From Norana najaformis (Eukaryota > Annelida > Clitellata > Crassiclitellata > Hormogastridae): DNA of 64,000 bases. The DNA is taken from contig OZ029915.1 of the NCBI GenBank assembly GCA_964023275.1, forward strand, positions 16,694,275-16,758,274. Reading direction: 5' to 3'. Every line of letters starts with the position of its first letter. The stretch's first letter is position 1. Shown here one piece after another: positions 32,538 through 45,059 of this stretch. A model generated the notes under the pieces. The model searched no databases. It worked only from the letters and a program-made list of their open reading frames with translations, and was not told the DNA's origin. The position numbers and the translations under genes are program-made.

Positions 32538-33600
32538 GGATAACTGTTCCGTTGAATCAGTGTGTATATTTGTACCTGCGCTTCGTCGAATGTATGTGAC
32601 GATGGGTCGACCATCTTTCGGTTGATCGTCTCTCTCACTTGCGCGTCTAGACTGACCTCCGAATCTCGTGATCCTGTCTGTAAGCGCCGTGGTGAAGAAG
32701 CAACCCTGAGTTAGCGGTCGCGTGAGTGTAGAGCGTTCTGTGGGCGTTTCTTCGATGGGGCGCAAGAACTTCCGGTGTGGATCGGACGAACATCCAGCAC
32801 CACCAACTCCCTCCTCTTCATCGCCATCGCCGTCTGCTTCGAAGGCGCCTGCGTCGTGGGCTTCACTGACGCGAGCGTCGACGTCTCCTCGACCTCGACC
32901 CGCAGGCTGTCCTTCGACAGGCGGTGTGGCTCCTTGACCCAGAGGATCGGTTGGGGCCCGTCGGCTGCGTCTCGACGACCAGTTCCAGATTCTCTCCTTT
33001 TCTTTAATCTTGGCTTCAGGCACGGTTATTGTTCTCTGGAATTGCCAGTCTTTGCTTAAATCTGGCTCCAAGAATGTGCCATTAAAGGCAATCGCGTTAG
33101 ATCGCTGGATGACAATGGCGAGGCGTTGGAACAGGAAAGAAGTCTTCCTCTTGTCTCCCGATACTTGGGTTAAATGGCGTCCGATTTTCTTGATGAGGCT
33201 ACAGCCTTCCTGATTTATGGGGCCTAGAGTCTCGAAGGCCAGAGGGACGAAGCAGTGTGTCGAGAGAATATCACTGTATTTTGAGGTCTTTCGTTCTGCT
33301 GCGATCTCAGCAGCAGCACCTGCGACCACGGCTGTTCTGGATCGATTAGAGACTGCCAGAGTATCGATTACTGTGGCGTCCCAGGTCAAGCATTTACCCC
33401 CTTCCCAAGGAATGAGGGTTGCTCCATCAGGTCGTCGGACCTAACCAATCCTGCTGGTTCTTTAGTTGATGGAAAGCCAGCCTTCACGAGGGCGCGCCAC
33501 ACGATGTCATTGATACAGGCGTGTCTTGCTCTTCTCCCTGGGCCTAAAGGGCGTGCTAGACCGTGCGAGCCGTCCACAGTGACCAGAAACCCGCAGGGGC
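32538..33600 (-). pseudogene. LINE C-terminal zinc knuckle and restriction-like endonuclease
   Basis: Downstream of the RT frame, the minus strand has CPCGFLVTVDGSHGLARP (C-x-C...H knuckle, about 33,595-33,545) and then HACINDIVWRALVKAGFP. Next is TWDATVIDTLAVS (about 33,390), AAAEIAAERKTSKYSDILS and HCFVPLAFETLGPINQEG. The D-T-D...E-x-x-K pattern (WDATVIDT, then E...KTSKY) fits a PD-(D/E)XK nuclease. It is joined to the RT by a frameshift near 33,510. A charged, low-complexity tail follows. Such nucleases nick the target in R2/NeSL/R4-type LINEs. Confidence 0.55.
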
Positions 33601-34655
33601 AAACGTGAGCTTAGGCCTGTTGCGATGCGTACAGCCTCATCGTCTAGCCTCAAGCCGCAGGCACTTATGGGCAGCGCCAAAAGCCAGTCGCCAGAGTGTG
33701 GTGAAGAAACTGCCTTAAATCTGGCTTCGTGGTACTCGGATGTTATTGAGGCTCTGAGGGTTGCCAGACTCTTTTGGATAAGTGGGCGGTCCCAAGTTGC
33801 CTGTTTATGGGATATTGGGGTCTCGGGATTGGGGACATTTAATTTGGCTGACCAGCGGGTCCGGGCTTGTTCCAAAGGGCCATACGGGGGAATGTCGCAA
33901 GAGCTAAGAATGGAATCCTGTAACGACGTGGTGCCTGCGGCTGAAGCCAAGAAGGCGGGAAGTGCCAGCGAGGACGCGCGACGTATACCAAGACCTCCGT
34001 CTCGGACAGGTAAAGATGCCTGATCCCAGCTCTGATCATTCAGAGCCAAGTTGAGCATGTTGGTGAGGCCTTTGCGCAGCAGTTGGTCGAATGTGTCAAG
34101 AGCCGGGTTGTCCATGCATGGTGTGCAGCGGAGTGTGTGGAGCAGGGTGCAAGAGCTTAGTGAGTTGCGAAGAAGAATTATGGCATCATGCCTAGATATG
34201 TGAGCCATACGGTCAATCCCTAGTGATAGTTGTGCGCATCGCTTCTCCAGTGCATCCCTTAGAGCTCCGCCCGTGGAAAGAGGTGCGCCCAAAAGACAAG
34301 CATTGTCAGAAGGTGTGACCGTGAAGCAGTCTAGAGGAGATGGCAGGTTGGTAGATTGGATGTGTGTTATCACTTCGCACTTACTGACATTTAGTGTCAA
34401 ACCCATTTCGCCCGCGACCCTGATAATAGATTCGACGTCTGCCGCCACTACGGATGCTTTCCCACCCAGAGTCAGGTCATCCAAATACCCAAGGCGTAGA
34501 GGAGAAGAAAGACCTGTTAGAAGCGGCTGAATGGGAAGACAGAAGAGAAGTGGACCGAGGGGATCTCCTTGCTGTGGACCTGTTTGTGAGAGTATAGTAA
34601 AATCGCCGTATTTAAGAGAGGAAGGTCTGGAATAAGCCAAACTGCAGTAGGGGTA
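33507..34655 (-). pseudogene. LINE reverse transcriptase with LGYLDDL active site, 5' truncated
   Basis: A 377-codon open frame starts inside the RT domain: TGPQQGDPLGPLLFCLPIQP (the QG block), LGYLDDLTLGG (catalytic DD, unusual YLDD rather than YADD), GLTLNVSKCEV (thumb), then SWDQASLPVRDGGLGIRRAS. The 5' part is cut off at about 34,655 by AAT repeats. The frame is long for an inactive element, suggesting a fairly recent insertion. Confidence 0.7.
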
Positions 34656-35178
<523 letters not shown>

Positions 35179-35335
35179 GCGAACATTTTTAATGAGCGCA
35201 AAGTCACACAGAATTGTGAATCAGAGGCGCAGTTATGCTGTCTCCAGGTGAAAACCCGTGAGAAATAGTGAGTTTTCAGGCGTTTCTTGAAGGAAGAAAA
35301 AGAGATCGAGCTTCGAAGAAACACTGTTAGTCATT
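35179..35335 (-). mobile_element. LINE 3' end
   Basis: The minus strand reads FLRSSISFSSFKKRLKTHYF then a short 3' UTR and the TAA tail. This is a CR1/L2-like C-terminus. Confidence 0.6.
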
Positions 35336-36386
35336 TCCATCCTTCGGGGCAACGGTGGGTGTAGCGAACCTCCTTTTCATCCGTATTTGATTTGGGTTCT
35401 TTTGCTTTTCATGTAGGCCTACAGTCTTATTAAAGTCGAGTTTAAGTGTTCAGATTAGTTACGGCAGTTAATTAAGATTTTGGCTTAACCTTAGCCGGCC
35501 AGCTATAGAGTAAGTAGGACTTTAATGTTACTGAAGACCAGCGTAGGTAGTTAATTAGATTTAGTTAGTTTAGATGCAGATTTGCACTGCCTTGACTAAG
35601 CGTTTTCAGTGCAAAAATAAATGTCCAGTGGAAATACTGTGAACGGTGAATCGGCAAAATCGAAAGATTTTGCAGACGACATTTTACCACGAAAACGGAT
35701 CGGGTGATAGTATCTTCGCCGAGTTTAGTGTCTACGTCACGGTTTGGCAGGCTATCTGCGATGTGCATTTAGGCGAAAGAACGTTGAAAATCAACAGTCT
35801 TGTGTTGGCCACGGGTTACGATAAAGCCGTGTCGACTGCCTTCACATTTCTCGAGTGAAAGTCAAGTTTCGGTGATTTAAACGTAACTAATAATGTGGAA
35901 AGTGGCAAGTAGTTGAGTCATAATTTCGGCAGAGGTAGCTGAAAGACTCGCCGTTAGAAAGATAGTTGATTTAGTCGTTAAGCGAACTATGAAAAGAAAT
36001 CCGTAGCCAAGACGTGGCTGAAGGTACTGTGAACTGCTATCGCAATGCAAAGCTGTCGAACTAAATCCATTTAACTTGTCGAAAGACAAGTTGCTGTTTT
36101 CGGTGGAACTATCATCGAAACAAGTTAGAGGTCGGTGAACTGATCATCGTAAATTACTATGAAGAAATCGCGAATTAACTGAAGATTTTCTACGTGTGAA
36201 TCGAAGTCTGCCACGACGCCATTTTCGAAAGCAAATCGGAAAAAAGAACAAAGTGCACAGTGACGCATTCGAAACCAAACTGTTGACGTTCATCTAAGGG
36301 ACTGGAAGAGGTGTCGAGTACAAAAGGTTAACTTCAAGCGGGAGAAAAGTCAACCTTTTCTTAAGTCAAGTAATTAGCTGGCCATA
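35336..36386. other. Unassigned, possibly retroelement leader
   Basis: No long frame. Composition is mixed and stops are frequent. Because it directly precedes an LTR-like block it could be internal retrotransposon sequence, but nothing identifies it. Confidence 0.25.
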
Positions 36387-37133
36387 TGTCACGGTCTAGT
36401 CTCGCGACTTGACCTTGCCAGCTTCCAAAGACCGGAAAGGTGGGAGAAATACCAGAAGACGCGCAACAACATGTCGGTGTGATTGCCTCATGAGAGGGAT
36501 ACCTCACGCACGGCCGACCCAAAGATGCGAAACCCGACACCAAGTAAAAGCGACCGACGTGACGACATGAGCAGAGTACACAAGGACACCACCACACCAC
36601 TCCCTCCGCATGACCACATCAGCGGGGAATCTGACACGAGTCTGAATCGCCCGACTTCGGTGACACTCGTCGTAACGTCCATAGACATTATAATTCTTAA
36701 TTCAACAGAGCGGACATTGTATATCCCGAGAAGCGGTTCTATAGCCCGTTAATTTAGGACTCAATAGGAAACGGAGAGGGCTATTGCTAATCAGTTCGCT
36801 TGGTTATATAATCGGCGATAGTGGCCATTGAAGAGGCCCTCTGTACATATGGTTACAGGAGTCTGGATCAGGGGTTGGATCATCGTCGTTCATCGTCTTC
36901 ATTGTTCGGGAAGAACTCGCCGCGGGCGACGGCTGTACCATCGTTCGCCGACAGAAGATTCTCGCCCGCATTCAGAGACTGGAACAGTTCGATGATAGAT
37001 TTAGATGGGAACTGTACTAGATTTCTTACCAACTGTAAATAAGTAGCCTGTAGTCACTTCATAGTTTGATTAAAATATTAAAAATCCCTTCTGGTTCGAG
37101 ATTGTAGGTGGCGCGCTCTCAACAGGCTACGAC
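36387..37133 (+). mobile_element. LTR-like block
   Basis: It starts TATGTCACGG and ends CTACGACATA, so the borders are inverted (TATGTC/GACATA). A TATA box (TTATATAATCGG, about 36,803) lies about 330 bases from the right end. An AT-rich stretch (TTAAAATATTAAAAATCCC, about 37,070) sits where an R/U5 boundary would be expected. No clear target duplication or primer-binding site, so this is tentative. Confidence 0.35.
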
Positions 37134-37520
37134 ATATCGAATGAGGGTTGGGACACCATAGGTAGGAAAGATTAGACAATTGTGGAACTGCATTATTGTA
37201 AATGGTATCTTGTGGAAAATAACTTTATAATATCATCAAGACTTTATTCATTGACTATCTATAAATGAGCCAAAACATTAGAATAGTCAAGTGAATGAAC
37301 AAGTGCTTGAATAAGGTGTGTCCAGCATGAGATCGATGTTGTAACACGGCGCTGCTCAGGTATCTGTTGCTATTCGTATAGCGCCTTTGCTTACATCGGA
37401 TACAAAGTAATGTCAAATTTAGAGAAGCGCCAAAGTATGGAATGCACGCGAGCCCAGTACAGTTCTGCATCGTGCCTCAGCCTTATCCGATCTTAGGCCG
37501 CGAGGAGGGATGCAGAGAGA
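37134..37520. other. Unassigned spacer
   Basis: No supported feature. Confidence 0.3.
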
Positions 37521-37529
37521 CTTTTCATT

Positions 37530-38285
37530 GAAGCTAGGTAGAAGTGCTTATGGTAAGAATTTTATAGGTCAGACAGGCTAATTTAAATCTTATGCGGAAT
37601 TCCACAGGAATCCAGTGCAGCTCGCTTACTAGAGCTAAGGAATTTGTATGAGGAAGTGCACGCAGCATCACGCGAGCCACGGAATTTTTGATGCATTGAA
37701 GCCTTCTGACTTCAAGATCTGAAATACCCGTAAAAACCAAGTTGGCATGATTAAGGCGAAAGCAGACCAGAGAACAGGCTACAGTTTGTGCCATGTCTTT
37801 GGTAAGAGCAGACCTGATGTGACGTAGCCTAATGCCCTCATATGACAGAAACAAGATTTACATCAGTTTGCTATGAGTCGAAATGTGAGTTTGCTGTCCA
37901 AAAATACCCCAAGTATTCTGCTCGATAGCGGAACAGTGCCAGCTAGATCAATGCTTTAATGTGAAGGGACAGAACTCAGTTGCTGGCATGAACCAAACAT
38001 GATCAACTCAGATTTGTCCGGTTTTCTGGCCAAACTACTGAAACAAAAACATGCATGAACAGAACAGAAACAGCCTTCAAGTTTCATCTTGTCTGCCTGA
38101 TCAGTGGGTGATAGAGCAATGCAAAGCCGAGTGTCATCAACTGCTGTACCTACGCTACAAAGTTGCTGGCTACGCGGGTGACTGGTGAAGCGAAGATTGT
38201 AAATAATAAAGGACAGATCCTTGTGGGACACCAGGAATGCAGATAGAATGATCAGTGGGTGACAGAGCATTTTATAGGTCAGACA
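37530..38285 (-). mobile_element. CR1-like LINE C-terminal RT fragment
   Basis: The minus strand reads LARKPDKSELIMFGSCQQL (about 38,025), then IRSALTKDMAQTVACSLVCF, RLNHANLVFTGISDLEVRRL, QCIKNSVARVMLRALPHTN and LHWIPVEFRIRFKLACLTYK (37,854-37,560). This is the same order as the 6.1-kb LINE. It is broken by stops, with a short duplicated piece (ATTTTATAGGTCAGACAGGC at 37,558 and 38,270). Confidence 0.7.
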
Positions 38286-38289
38286 GGCC

Positions 38290-38570
38290 AATTTTCTTAA
38301 ATTTGGCGAAACCGTACATGAATCTGTAAGCGACGACTGTCACTGCAAGATTGCAAACAGATACACTTGATAAGACCCATAGGGACCGTGTATGGGTTCA
38401 TTATGGACCTTTATGGCCATGATGACCTGAGTGGTGCATTTTGCTTATATAGGTGAATCCGTAGTTGAATCTGCTGCATTTCCGGATTTCGGCGAATCTG
38501 TATTGAATCTGTATGCGACGAATGTCACTGCTGGAGTGCAAATAGATACATTTTTATCGGTTAATCCTCT
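38290..38570 (+). repeat. Second locus of the 190-bp repeat
   Basis: GTGTATGGGTTCATTATGGA, GTGGTGCATTTTGC, GCATTTCCGGATTTCGGCGA and GTATGCGACGAATGTCACTG match, in the same order, the minus-strand repeat at 29,340-29,705. Confidence 0.6.
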
Positions 38571-38589
38571 TTGAAATGTGAGAAGCGAA

Positions 38590-39180
38590 TATTTCATTAT
38601 TATATCTAGCAAACGCACTGGTCTCTAGTCGCCTTGATTGTTGTAACTCGCTTCTTACCGGCATCGCAAAGTCAAACACGCAGAAACTTCAAAGAATACA
38701 GAACTCTTTGGCCAGAGCCGTAACTGTTACATCAAAATATGAGCATATAACCCCTGTACTTATCTCCTTGGGTTGGCTTCCTATTCAGCAAAGAATTTCT
38801 TTTAAATTGGGGCTTATAGGGCCTAGTTTACAAAACACTGAACTCTGGACAACCACACTACTTAAAATCAGTCCTTACTCCTCAAACCCTTTATTATTCA
38901 AACACGTAATCTGAATGCATTTTTCTTGTTGTGCCAGAAACTAGAACTGTTCTTGGTAAGCGAGCTTTCTCGGTTGCTGGACCGAAATTTTGGAATTCTC
39001 TTCCAGCATCAGTGCGTTATGTCATTTCGTTCTCGATTTAAAACTTACCTTTTTCAGATGGCTTTTCCGCCGTAGGCTGCCTCTCTGTCTTAGTGGACTG
39101 ATCTTCTGGATATTGACCTGAATGCGGCGTAAATTTGATGCACCATCGGTTGATGCCTTGTGCATTATTATTATTACAGT
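38590..39180 (+). mobile_element. L2/CR1-like LINE 3' end
   Basis: The plus strand reads SRLDCCNSLLTGIAKSNTQK, LQRIQNSLARAVTVTSKYEH and GWLPIQQRISFKLGL, then an FSVAGPKFWNSLP-like block, and ends in the family tail CATCGGTTGATGCCTTGTGC plus ATT repeats. The closest relatives in the window are 42,180-42,770 and 48,480-48,900. Confidence 0.75.
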
Positions 39181-42175
39181 CTCCGGACTAATTTTTTCAC
39201 CAGCTGAGGGATTATACCTACCTCGGGTAAAAAATAATAATTCGCTAGATGGCTGTACAAAAAGCCGCAAACTGTAACGGAAATGTATTTTTATCCGTTG
39301 GTAGATTTTACTACGTGCTTTTTCAACGGTTTATGATTTTTGACTGTGATTGTGACTTGAAGCGACCATCGACCGATGCCTTAGGCATTATGATAACGGC
39401 GTATTTAGATTAGATTCGATTCGATAAGCAGCAGTAAAGGACACACCGAATTTGGCGCTAGATAAAAAACAGAACAAGAACAAGACGATACTTATTATTG
39501 GGCGCAATGTAATATCTGTAGCCTTCATGATTGGGCGCATGGAGTAAATCGCAACAAACGATCTGATTATTGGATGGTGAACCTGGTGGTCAGCGCAGGA
39601 TTCTGTCAGCGCGCTCTAATTGTGAGACTCTTGTTGTAGACTTTAAACACGAGTTACATTTTAATGGAAGTTTTTTTTTAGTATTGCTATCTTAAAACAA
39701 ATACGACAAAGCCAGCAACGAAACACCCAGTCGTAAGTTGGATAGTGGGACCCAGTTCTTTCAAATCTTAGTCTGCTGTCAGAAAAATGCCAAAATTAAT
39801 TACATTTTCAAAATAAATTGTAAGTATTGTGAATTGGTGCATTGAAATGTGAGTTGTGCTTGGACCAGTTGCTCAGAGCATACTTTTTCTTAGAGAAACC
39901 GTAGGCCTACCCAAAGTTTAAGCGCCTTGGAAATATTTAAAACGAGCGAATATACCGCGCTCGTAATATATAATTTGACAGTGAGCACTGCCGAGAGCCC
40001 GAGTACCTTACAATGCTTGTTGGTCTTCTGGCCGAGGCGCGGGCTTTAAAGGGTACTGGCTGTATCTAACTGGGAGATCATGAGGTGGTTGAGCGGGCTG
40101 TGAAACGCATATGGCCTGTTGATGCTTTGCCCTCTCTCTGGGAAATCTGGAAAAGCAACTGGAGTTCGAGTTTCCTGCAGATTCAGTGCCTCTGATGCCA
40201 ATCACATTGCTGACTTCATGTGGCTATCAAGTCAAGGTTGACAGTGACACTGCCTGCGTGGTTGATAGTCTTTGGGTTCTTGTACAAGGTGGCAAAAATT
40301 GGCAGTCAGCATTGGTGGGGTGGCCCAGAGATTGACTTCCTAGAGAATGATTTGTCATCAGTGGGCAGGCTCGGATATGGAGCGCGAGTACAGCAGCTGG
40401 GTAATAGGACGTACTGCCAGTTGGCCTAGGGTGCAAGAGGCTTTACCATGGGGCCCGCACGTTATAAACCTTACAAACCACTTGAGGCTGACTGGCCTGT
40501 GGGAATCAGTGGAGGGCAAGACATGACTAACAAGAGTTATGCTGATAATCACAAGATTTGAGCTACAACGGCCACATTACACAGCAATGTGTCCAACACC
40601 AGGTCTACTATGTTCAGTAACACGCTCTACAGCCTCTGCTACCAATCTTACATCCATGGATTTCAACCTGGCAGTAGTTTCTGGCATTGGCGGTAATGGG
40701 CAACAGCTGCCCAGGGCCCTGCATTAAGGTCTAATGTCCAGCACTGATACTCATGTGAATGGCAGAGAGAGGCAGCAGTGCTGAATGCATCATGTCCTTG
40801 AAAATCAGTTGAAGTACGGGGGGTGATTTCACAGCTCTTAAGACATCCACCAGTTTGTTGCAGTTGTAGATGATAGTTGCAAGATCTACAGGCTCATGGA
40901 CTTTACTGTGGAGCCAACAAACACCAGACTTTCACAATTTCAGATATTTGTACACCACTTCAAAGCCTGGGTTGACCCATGGCTAGAGGTTTAAGCAGTT
41001 AAGAAACAGTGATAAGGGATAGCAGTACAAGGACCTCCCAGCACCAGTTGCCACACCCTCGTAATATCCCAAATTTGAGTAGAGTAACTGTCCACACTCA
41101 TGATGTTTACAGGGTAGTCGGACCAGTTATGAACCAGGCCACGGTTTAGCCGTTCATGGCCATATGAGTGCCAACTATCTCGAAGCTTTCTTTCTATGGT
41201 GCTCTTGCTTGACCTGGAGCTGCATAAGCTAGTCGCTGTCGGCAAGCGCACATCTAATGAAAGGTGCACTGTTAGCCTTACTGTTGACAATGCTCCAGTT
41301 TGTTCTGTTATGGTAGCTGCGGCTATGTACGAGTTTGATTTCACCACCATTAAGTGTCTACCTGCTTTGTGCTTTGGGCAAGCTGAAGTTTGTCATATAT
41401 ATCCATGGTGAATTATCAAAAGATTTGAACCTTGAAGCAACGGTTATTATTGAGCGTGTTTAATGGTGATGGTGTTATGTCTGACATTGGCCACCCAACA
41501 GCCCTAGTTGCAGACTTTCCGCCTACACAAAATCGGCGAGCTTGAGGCCTTCTTTCTATCTGAAGTAAAAACCCGCAGTCGCCTGCACAAGAAATACTGC
41601 AGGGCTGTGAAAGTGTTGGATGGTGCATGTGCCAGCCTTGCAGGCACCAGCCTAGGTATGGGATGGATTGTTGTCCCCGAACAAAGGCTGGTGCACAGTG
41701 GGGTGGTGGCAGCTTCATTGAAGATAATGGTGCCGCGTCTAAAACATTAGGTGGCCCCAAACGTCCATTTTATTTCGACTGCGTGTTCCATTATGCAACT
41801 CTGAGGAGATGCCACGTGAGAGGTGCTATAAAAGTATGTAATTACAATTATATTCTCTAAAGAATCAACTCAGGTCGAAGTAAGAACATGTAAAATAGGA
41901 AAACTCTAGCAACAACTCCACGGTTCCATACGCAAAAGAACCAACCCAAAATATACGCATTTCAAAATGGTCTCGTGCAATTCACTTAAAGAGATAATAA
42001 TAACATATTAGGCCCATAGTATAACTCTGCTGACTGTCAAGTAGTAGGTGTGCTCATAGGACCCAAACGGCCAGTGCCCATATGTTCTGGCACCCAAATG
42101 CCAGTACCCGAATGTCCTGCTTCATATTATTACTCTTTCATTCATGGCACCTGGCTTGTTTACTGTGTTTACTGA
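39181..42175. other. Mostly unassigned; short LINE tail at 39,340-39,420
   Basis: A LINE tail phrase (TTGAAGCGACCATCGACCGA) is at about 39,357. Plus-strand frames at 40,220-40,429 and 41,508-41,750 and a minus frame at 40,991-41,350 are open, but codon order is broken between them. The 41,508 frame (IGELEAFFLSEVKTRSRLHK, KYCRAVKVLDGACASL) looks protein-like and may be a relic of a mobile-element gene; I cannot name it. Confidence 0.3.
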
Positions 42176-42179
42176 TTAC

Positions 42180-42770
42180 TCTGCGTCGCTCTGATTACTG
42201 TAACTAGCTTATTTCCAGTATCATGAAGTCAAACATGCAGAAACTTCAGAGTTCAGAACTCTGGTTAGAGCCATAACTGATTTGTCCAGATATGAGCATA
42301 TAACCCCTGTACTTGAATCTTTGCATTGGCTTCCTGTTCAGCAAAGAATTTCTTTTAAATTGGGGATTGTAGTTTATAAAACAATGAACTTTGGCCAACC
42401 ACAATACTCAAAATCAGTCCTCATTCCTCAAATTTATCATTCTTCAACCAAGGCATCTGAATGTTTTCCTCTGGTTGTACTTAAAACTAGAACTGTGAAT
42501 GGGCTTTTTCATTTGCTGGACATAAATTTTGGAATTATTTTCCTGCAACTGTGCAATATGTTCAGTCTCTTGTGTCATCACGTTTTTCACAACTGAAGAC
42601 TTACCTTTTTCAGTTGGCTTATCTGCTATAGGATGCCTCTCAGTTTCAGTGGACTGACTTTCTGGATTTTGACTGCAGCTTGACTTTGGTGCACTATCGG
42701 TTGATACCTTGTTCATTAGATGCTGATGCTATAGAAGTGTCTAGTTAATAATAACAAATAAGAATAATTA
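42180..42770 (+). mobile_element. L2/CR1-like LINE 3' end
   Basis: Same blocks as 38,590-39,180 (YEHITPVLESLHWLPVQQRI, SFKLGIVVYKTMNF, FHLLDINFGI), ending CACTATCGGTTGATACCTTG. Many mutations. Confidence 0.7.
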
Positions 42771-44010
42771 TAATTTGCATTTTCATTGCATACTATGAGC
42801 TTCTTTTCAGTAGCTAAATCTAATGTAGGTTGACAAACTGATGTGGGCCTGGCACCCTTTAAATGTGCTGAGATTATGGAGATTATTAAGGTTAAAATTC
42901 TTGACTTGTCTTCTTTAGGTTATAAGATCCATCTGTTATAATGACTGAATTTTCTGGACTTTTTAATGCTAATCAGCGAAGCCATCTGTTTTTCCACTAG
43001 CAATCTATGCTTCAAATTTTCAAGCTACCATATAAACTCGACTATAAGTCGAGAAATTTATGTCTATTTCAGGGCTACGAAAAAAAAAGGCCTTCGACTT
43101 ATACTCGAGAGACAAAATAGACGGAAGATTTTCGGACCGAATATTCAACATTATGAAAATGGCCTTAAAAAATAAACGCTCATTTTATTTTAGTTGTCTT
43201 TTTTTTAATATCGTTTTTCAAGAAAAATCACATTTCAACAAATTACTACTACATACAGATCAGAACGAAATATTCTTCTCTTATAACAATGTTATTATAT
43301 ACCGGTACTTCTACAATATATTTCATGCATCGAAAACGATGTCCTTTATTATCGCTTGCTGAGACCTCCGCCAAAAGAAATCAGATATCATGGATACGCG
43401 CAGTAATGTCAAGCAAGAGAAAGACCTCCAACATAGGTGTAGAGATGTGTGCAAAACGAGGGAGTCGGGCTGTGAGCCTAGCTGATAAACCGTTTGAAAG
43501 GGGAAAGTCGCTGCATGGGGAGTCTCATAAGAAGCGATTGCAGAGATCATATTTCTAAGAGATTAAAGACAAGTGATTCTGGCTGAAATGAAATAATTTA
43601 CTCCATTCTGATATTTGAATATTGCAAATTATATGCCATTGTAAATGCACTTGGTAATATTTATTTGTAGGCCTATAGTGAAATTTGCTTGCATTATGCC
43701 GATTGGCCCTCATGATTGATCCCGGTGATTCAGTTCGCTTCCTACCAACTCTTTCCAGAAATTCTGTATAGAGCCATCCATATATTACGTACGCAATGAG
43801 GGGAGGGGGTGATCGGATTTAGGCGATTTTGCGTACGGGTGCGTATGGCGAGAGGGTGGGTCTCGACAAATGTGTACGTACGCAAAATAAATTTTCACAG
43901 CCTATTTATAACGCTGTATTATCCTATAGTCGTCCAATGGAATTTATTACATTATATAAAAGCACAGTTCTATAGCAAGATTTGACAGAACCCTCAAAAA
44001 TTAATGGAAT

Positions 44011-44054
44011 GCAGGTCAGAAAGTTATGATGTGAGGGCGAACTTTCTGACCTGC
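44011..44054. repeat. 15-bp perfect stem with 14-base loop
   Basis: GCAGGTCAGAAAGTT at 44,011-44,025 pairs with AACTTTCTGACCTGC at 44,040-44,054. It lies at the left edge of the LINE fragment and may mark the insertion join. Confidence 0.8.
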
Positions 44055-44099
44055 CATCTGGATGTCGTCTTTGACCAGTCAGGCACTACTAAGCCGACC

Positions 44100-44612
44100 C
44101 GCAAAATTAGTTCCTTCAGTTACAAAACCATATACATGTACCTTATGCGGGCGGCTGCACGGCTTATTGGTGGCATCTCTAGGTTTGGTCATGTCTCTGA
44201 TTTCATGCGAGATGAGTTGCACTGGCTTCCTATGAGTCAGCGCATTCACTATAGGGTCATCGTCTCTGTTTGGAACTCCTTGTTGGGTATTGCCCCCTCT
44301 TACTTGAGGGAGCTTTGCCTACCTGTCCGGTCCAATTTGGGACGTGCTTCTCTTCGCTCCGCTGCTAGTTGTAATCTACTAGTACCTCGCACTCGCACCT
44401 CGACCATGCAGCGTCGTGCTTTCTCTGTTGCTGGCCCAACCCTCTGGAATGGACTTCCTGTTACTCTGCGTCTTCTGCCCCGGGATTTTACTTCTATCTT
44501 CTATTCTTCTCTTAAGACTGTTCTCTTTCGCCGAGGTTGGTTTGGGAGCGCTTCTGAGTAGTTTTCTTGAAGGGGCGCTATATAAGTGTTCTGTATAAAT
44601 AAATAAATAAAT
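44100..44612 (+). mobile_element. LINE C-terminal RT fragment with (AAAT)n tail, inner shell
   Basis: An open frame reads MRAAARLIGGISRFGHVSDF, ELHWLPMSQRIHYRVIVSVW, SLLGIAPSYLRELCLPVRSN, AFSVAGPTLWNGLPVTLRLL, FYSSLKTVLFRRG and then stops. It is followed by GGCGCTATATAAG and six AAAT units (44,596-44,616). It is well preserved, so this is a recent insertion relative to its host elements. Confidence 0.8.
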
Positions 44613-45059
44613 AAATATGGTTTTGTAAATATGGAATGAAAACATATATACCCATATTCGTATAGTCGCCCTTTATAATTATATTCCCCACAGTCTCTGC
44701 ATGCTAGCCGAAGAAAGCTCCCTCTGTTAAATATATGATGGGTATGAAAATATAATTTTCTTTGCATACGTAATGTATGGACGGGCCTATATTATAAGGC
44801 TGTATATATGGGTTCGACTTATATTCGAGCTGTCGATTTTGGATGCTTTTTTCTCAATAAAGTACACTTCGGCTTATACTTGAATCGACTTATAATCGGG
44901 TATATACGGTATTATGATACCATACACTTCATTCATTGCAATTCTCATTGTTATTGTCCCTCTTTTCTGTTCTTTGTTACACGCTTGTGGTCAATGTCCC
45001 CATTCATCACCTCGTGGTGTCAGAACACTGTCAGAACTGATTTCAATTTTGTTTCACCA

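Larger units (their letters stand above)
43771..44788. mobile_element. TIR element (CCATCCATATATTACGTACGC type), middle shell
   Basis: Left GAGCCATCCATATATTACGT (43,771) and right, read inward, GGCCCGTCCATACATTACGT (44,788) are inverted copies with a following ACGC/ATGC. It is interrupted by the LINE fragment at 44,100-44,612. No transposase frame is seen. Confidence 0.5.
43028..44909. mobile_element. TIR element (CGACTATAAGTCGA type), outer shell of a nest
   Basis: Left end CCATATAAACTCGACTATAA (43,028) and right end, read inward, CCGTATATACCCGATTATAA (44,909) are inverted copies. Each is flanked by TA, as for Tc1/mariner-type insertions. Further inside, CGACTTATACTCGAG (about 43,096) and CGACTTATATTCGAG (about 44,815) also recur. 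It contains a second TIR element, which in turn contains a LINE piece. Confidence 0.6.

Noticed and set aside
40008..41860. A multi-exon host gene between 40 and 42 kb
   Set aside because: Several open frames on both strands, but no consistent splice pairs or recognised domains; more likely an eroded mobile-element gene.
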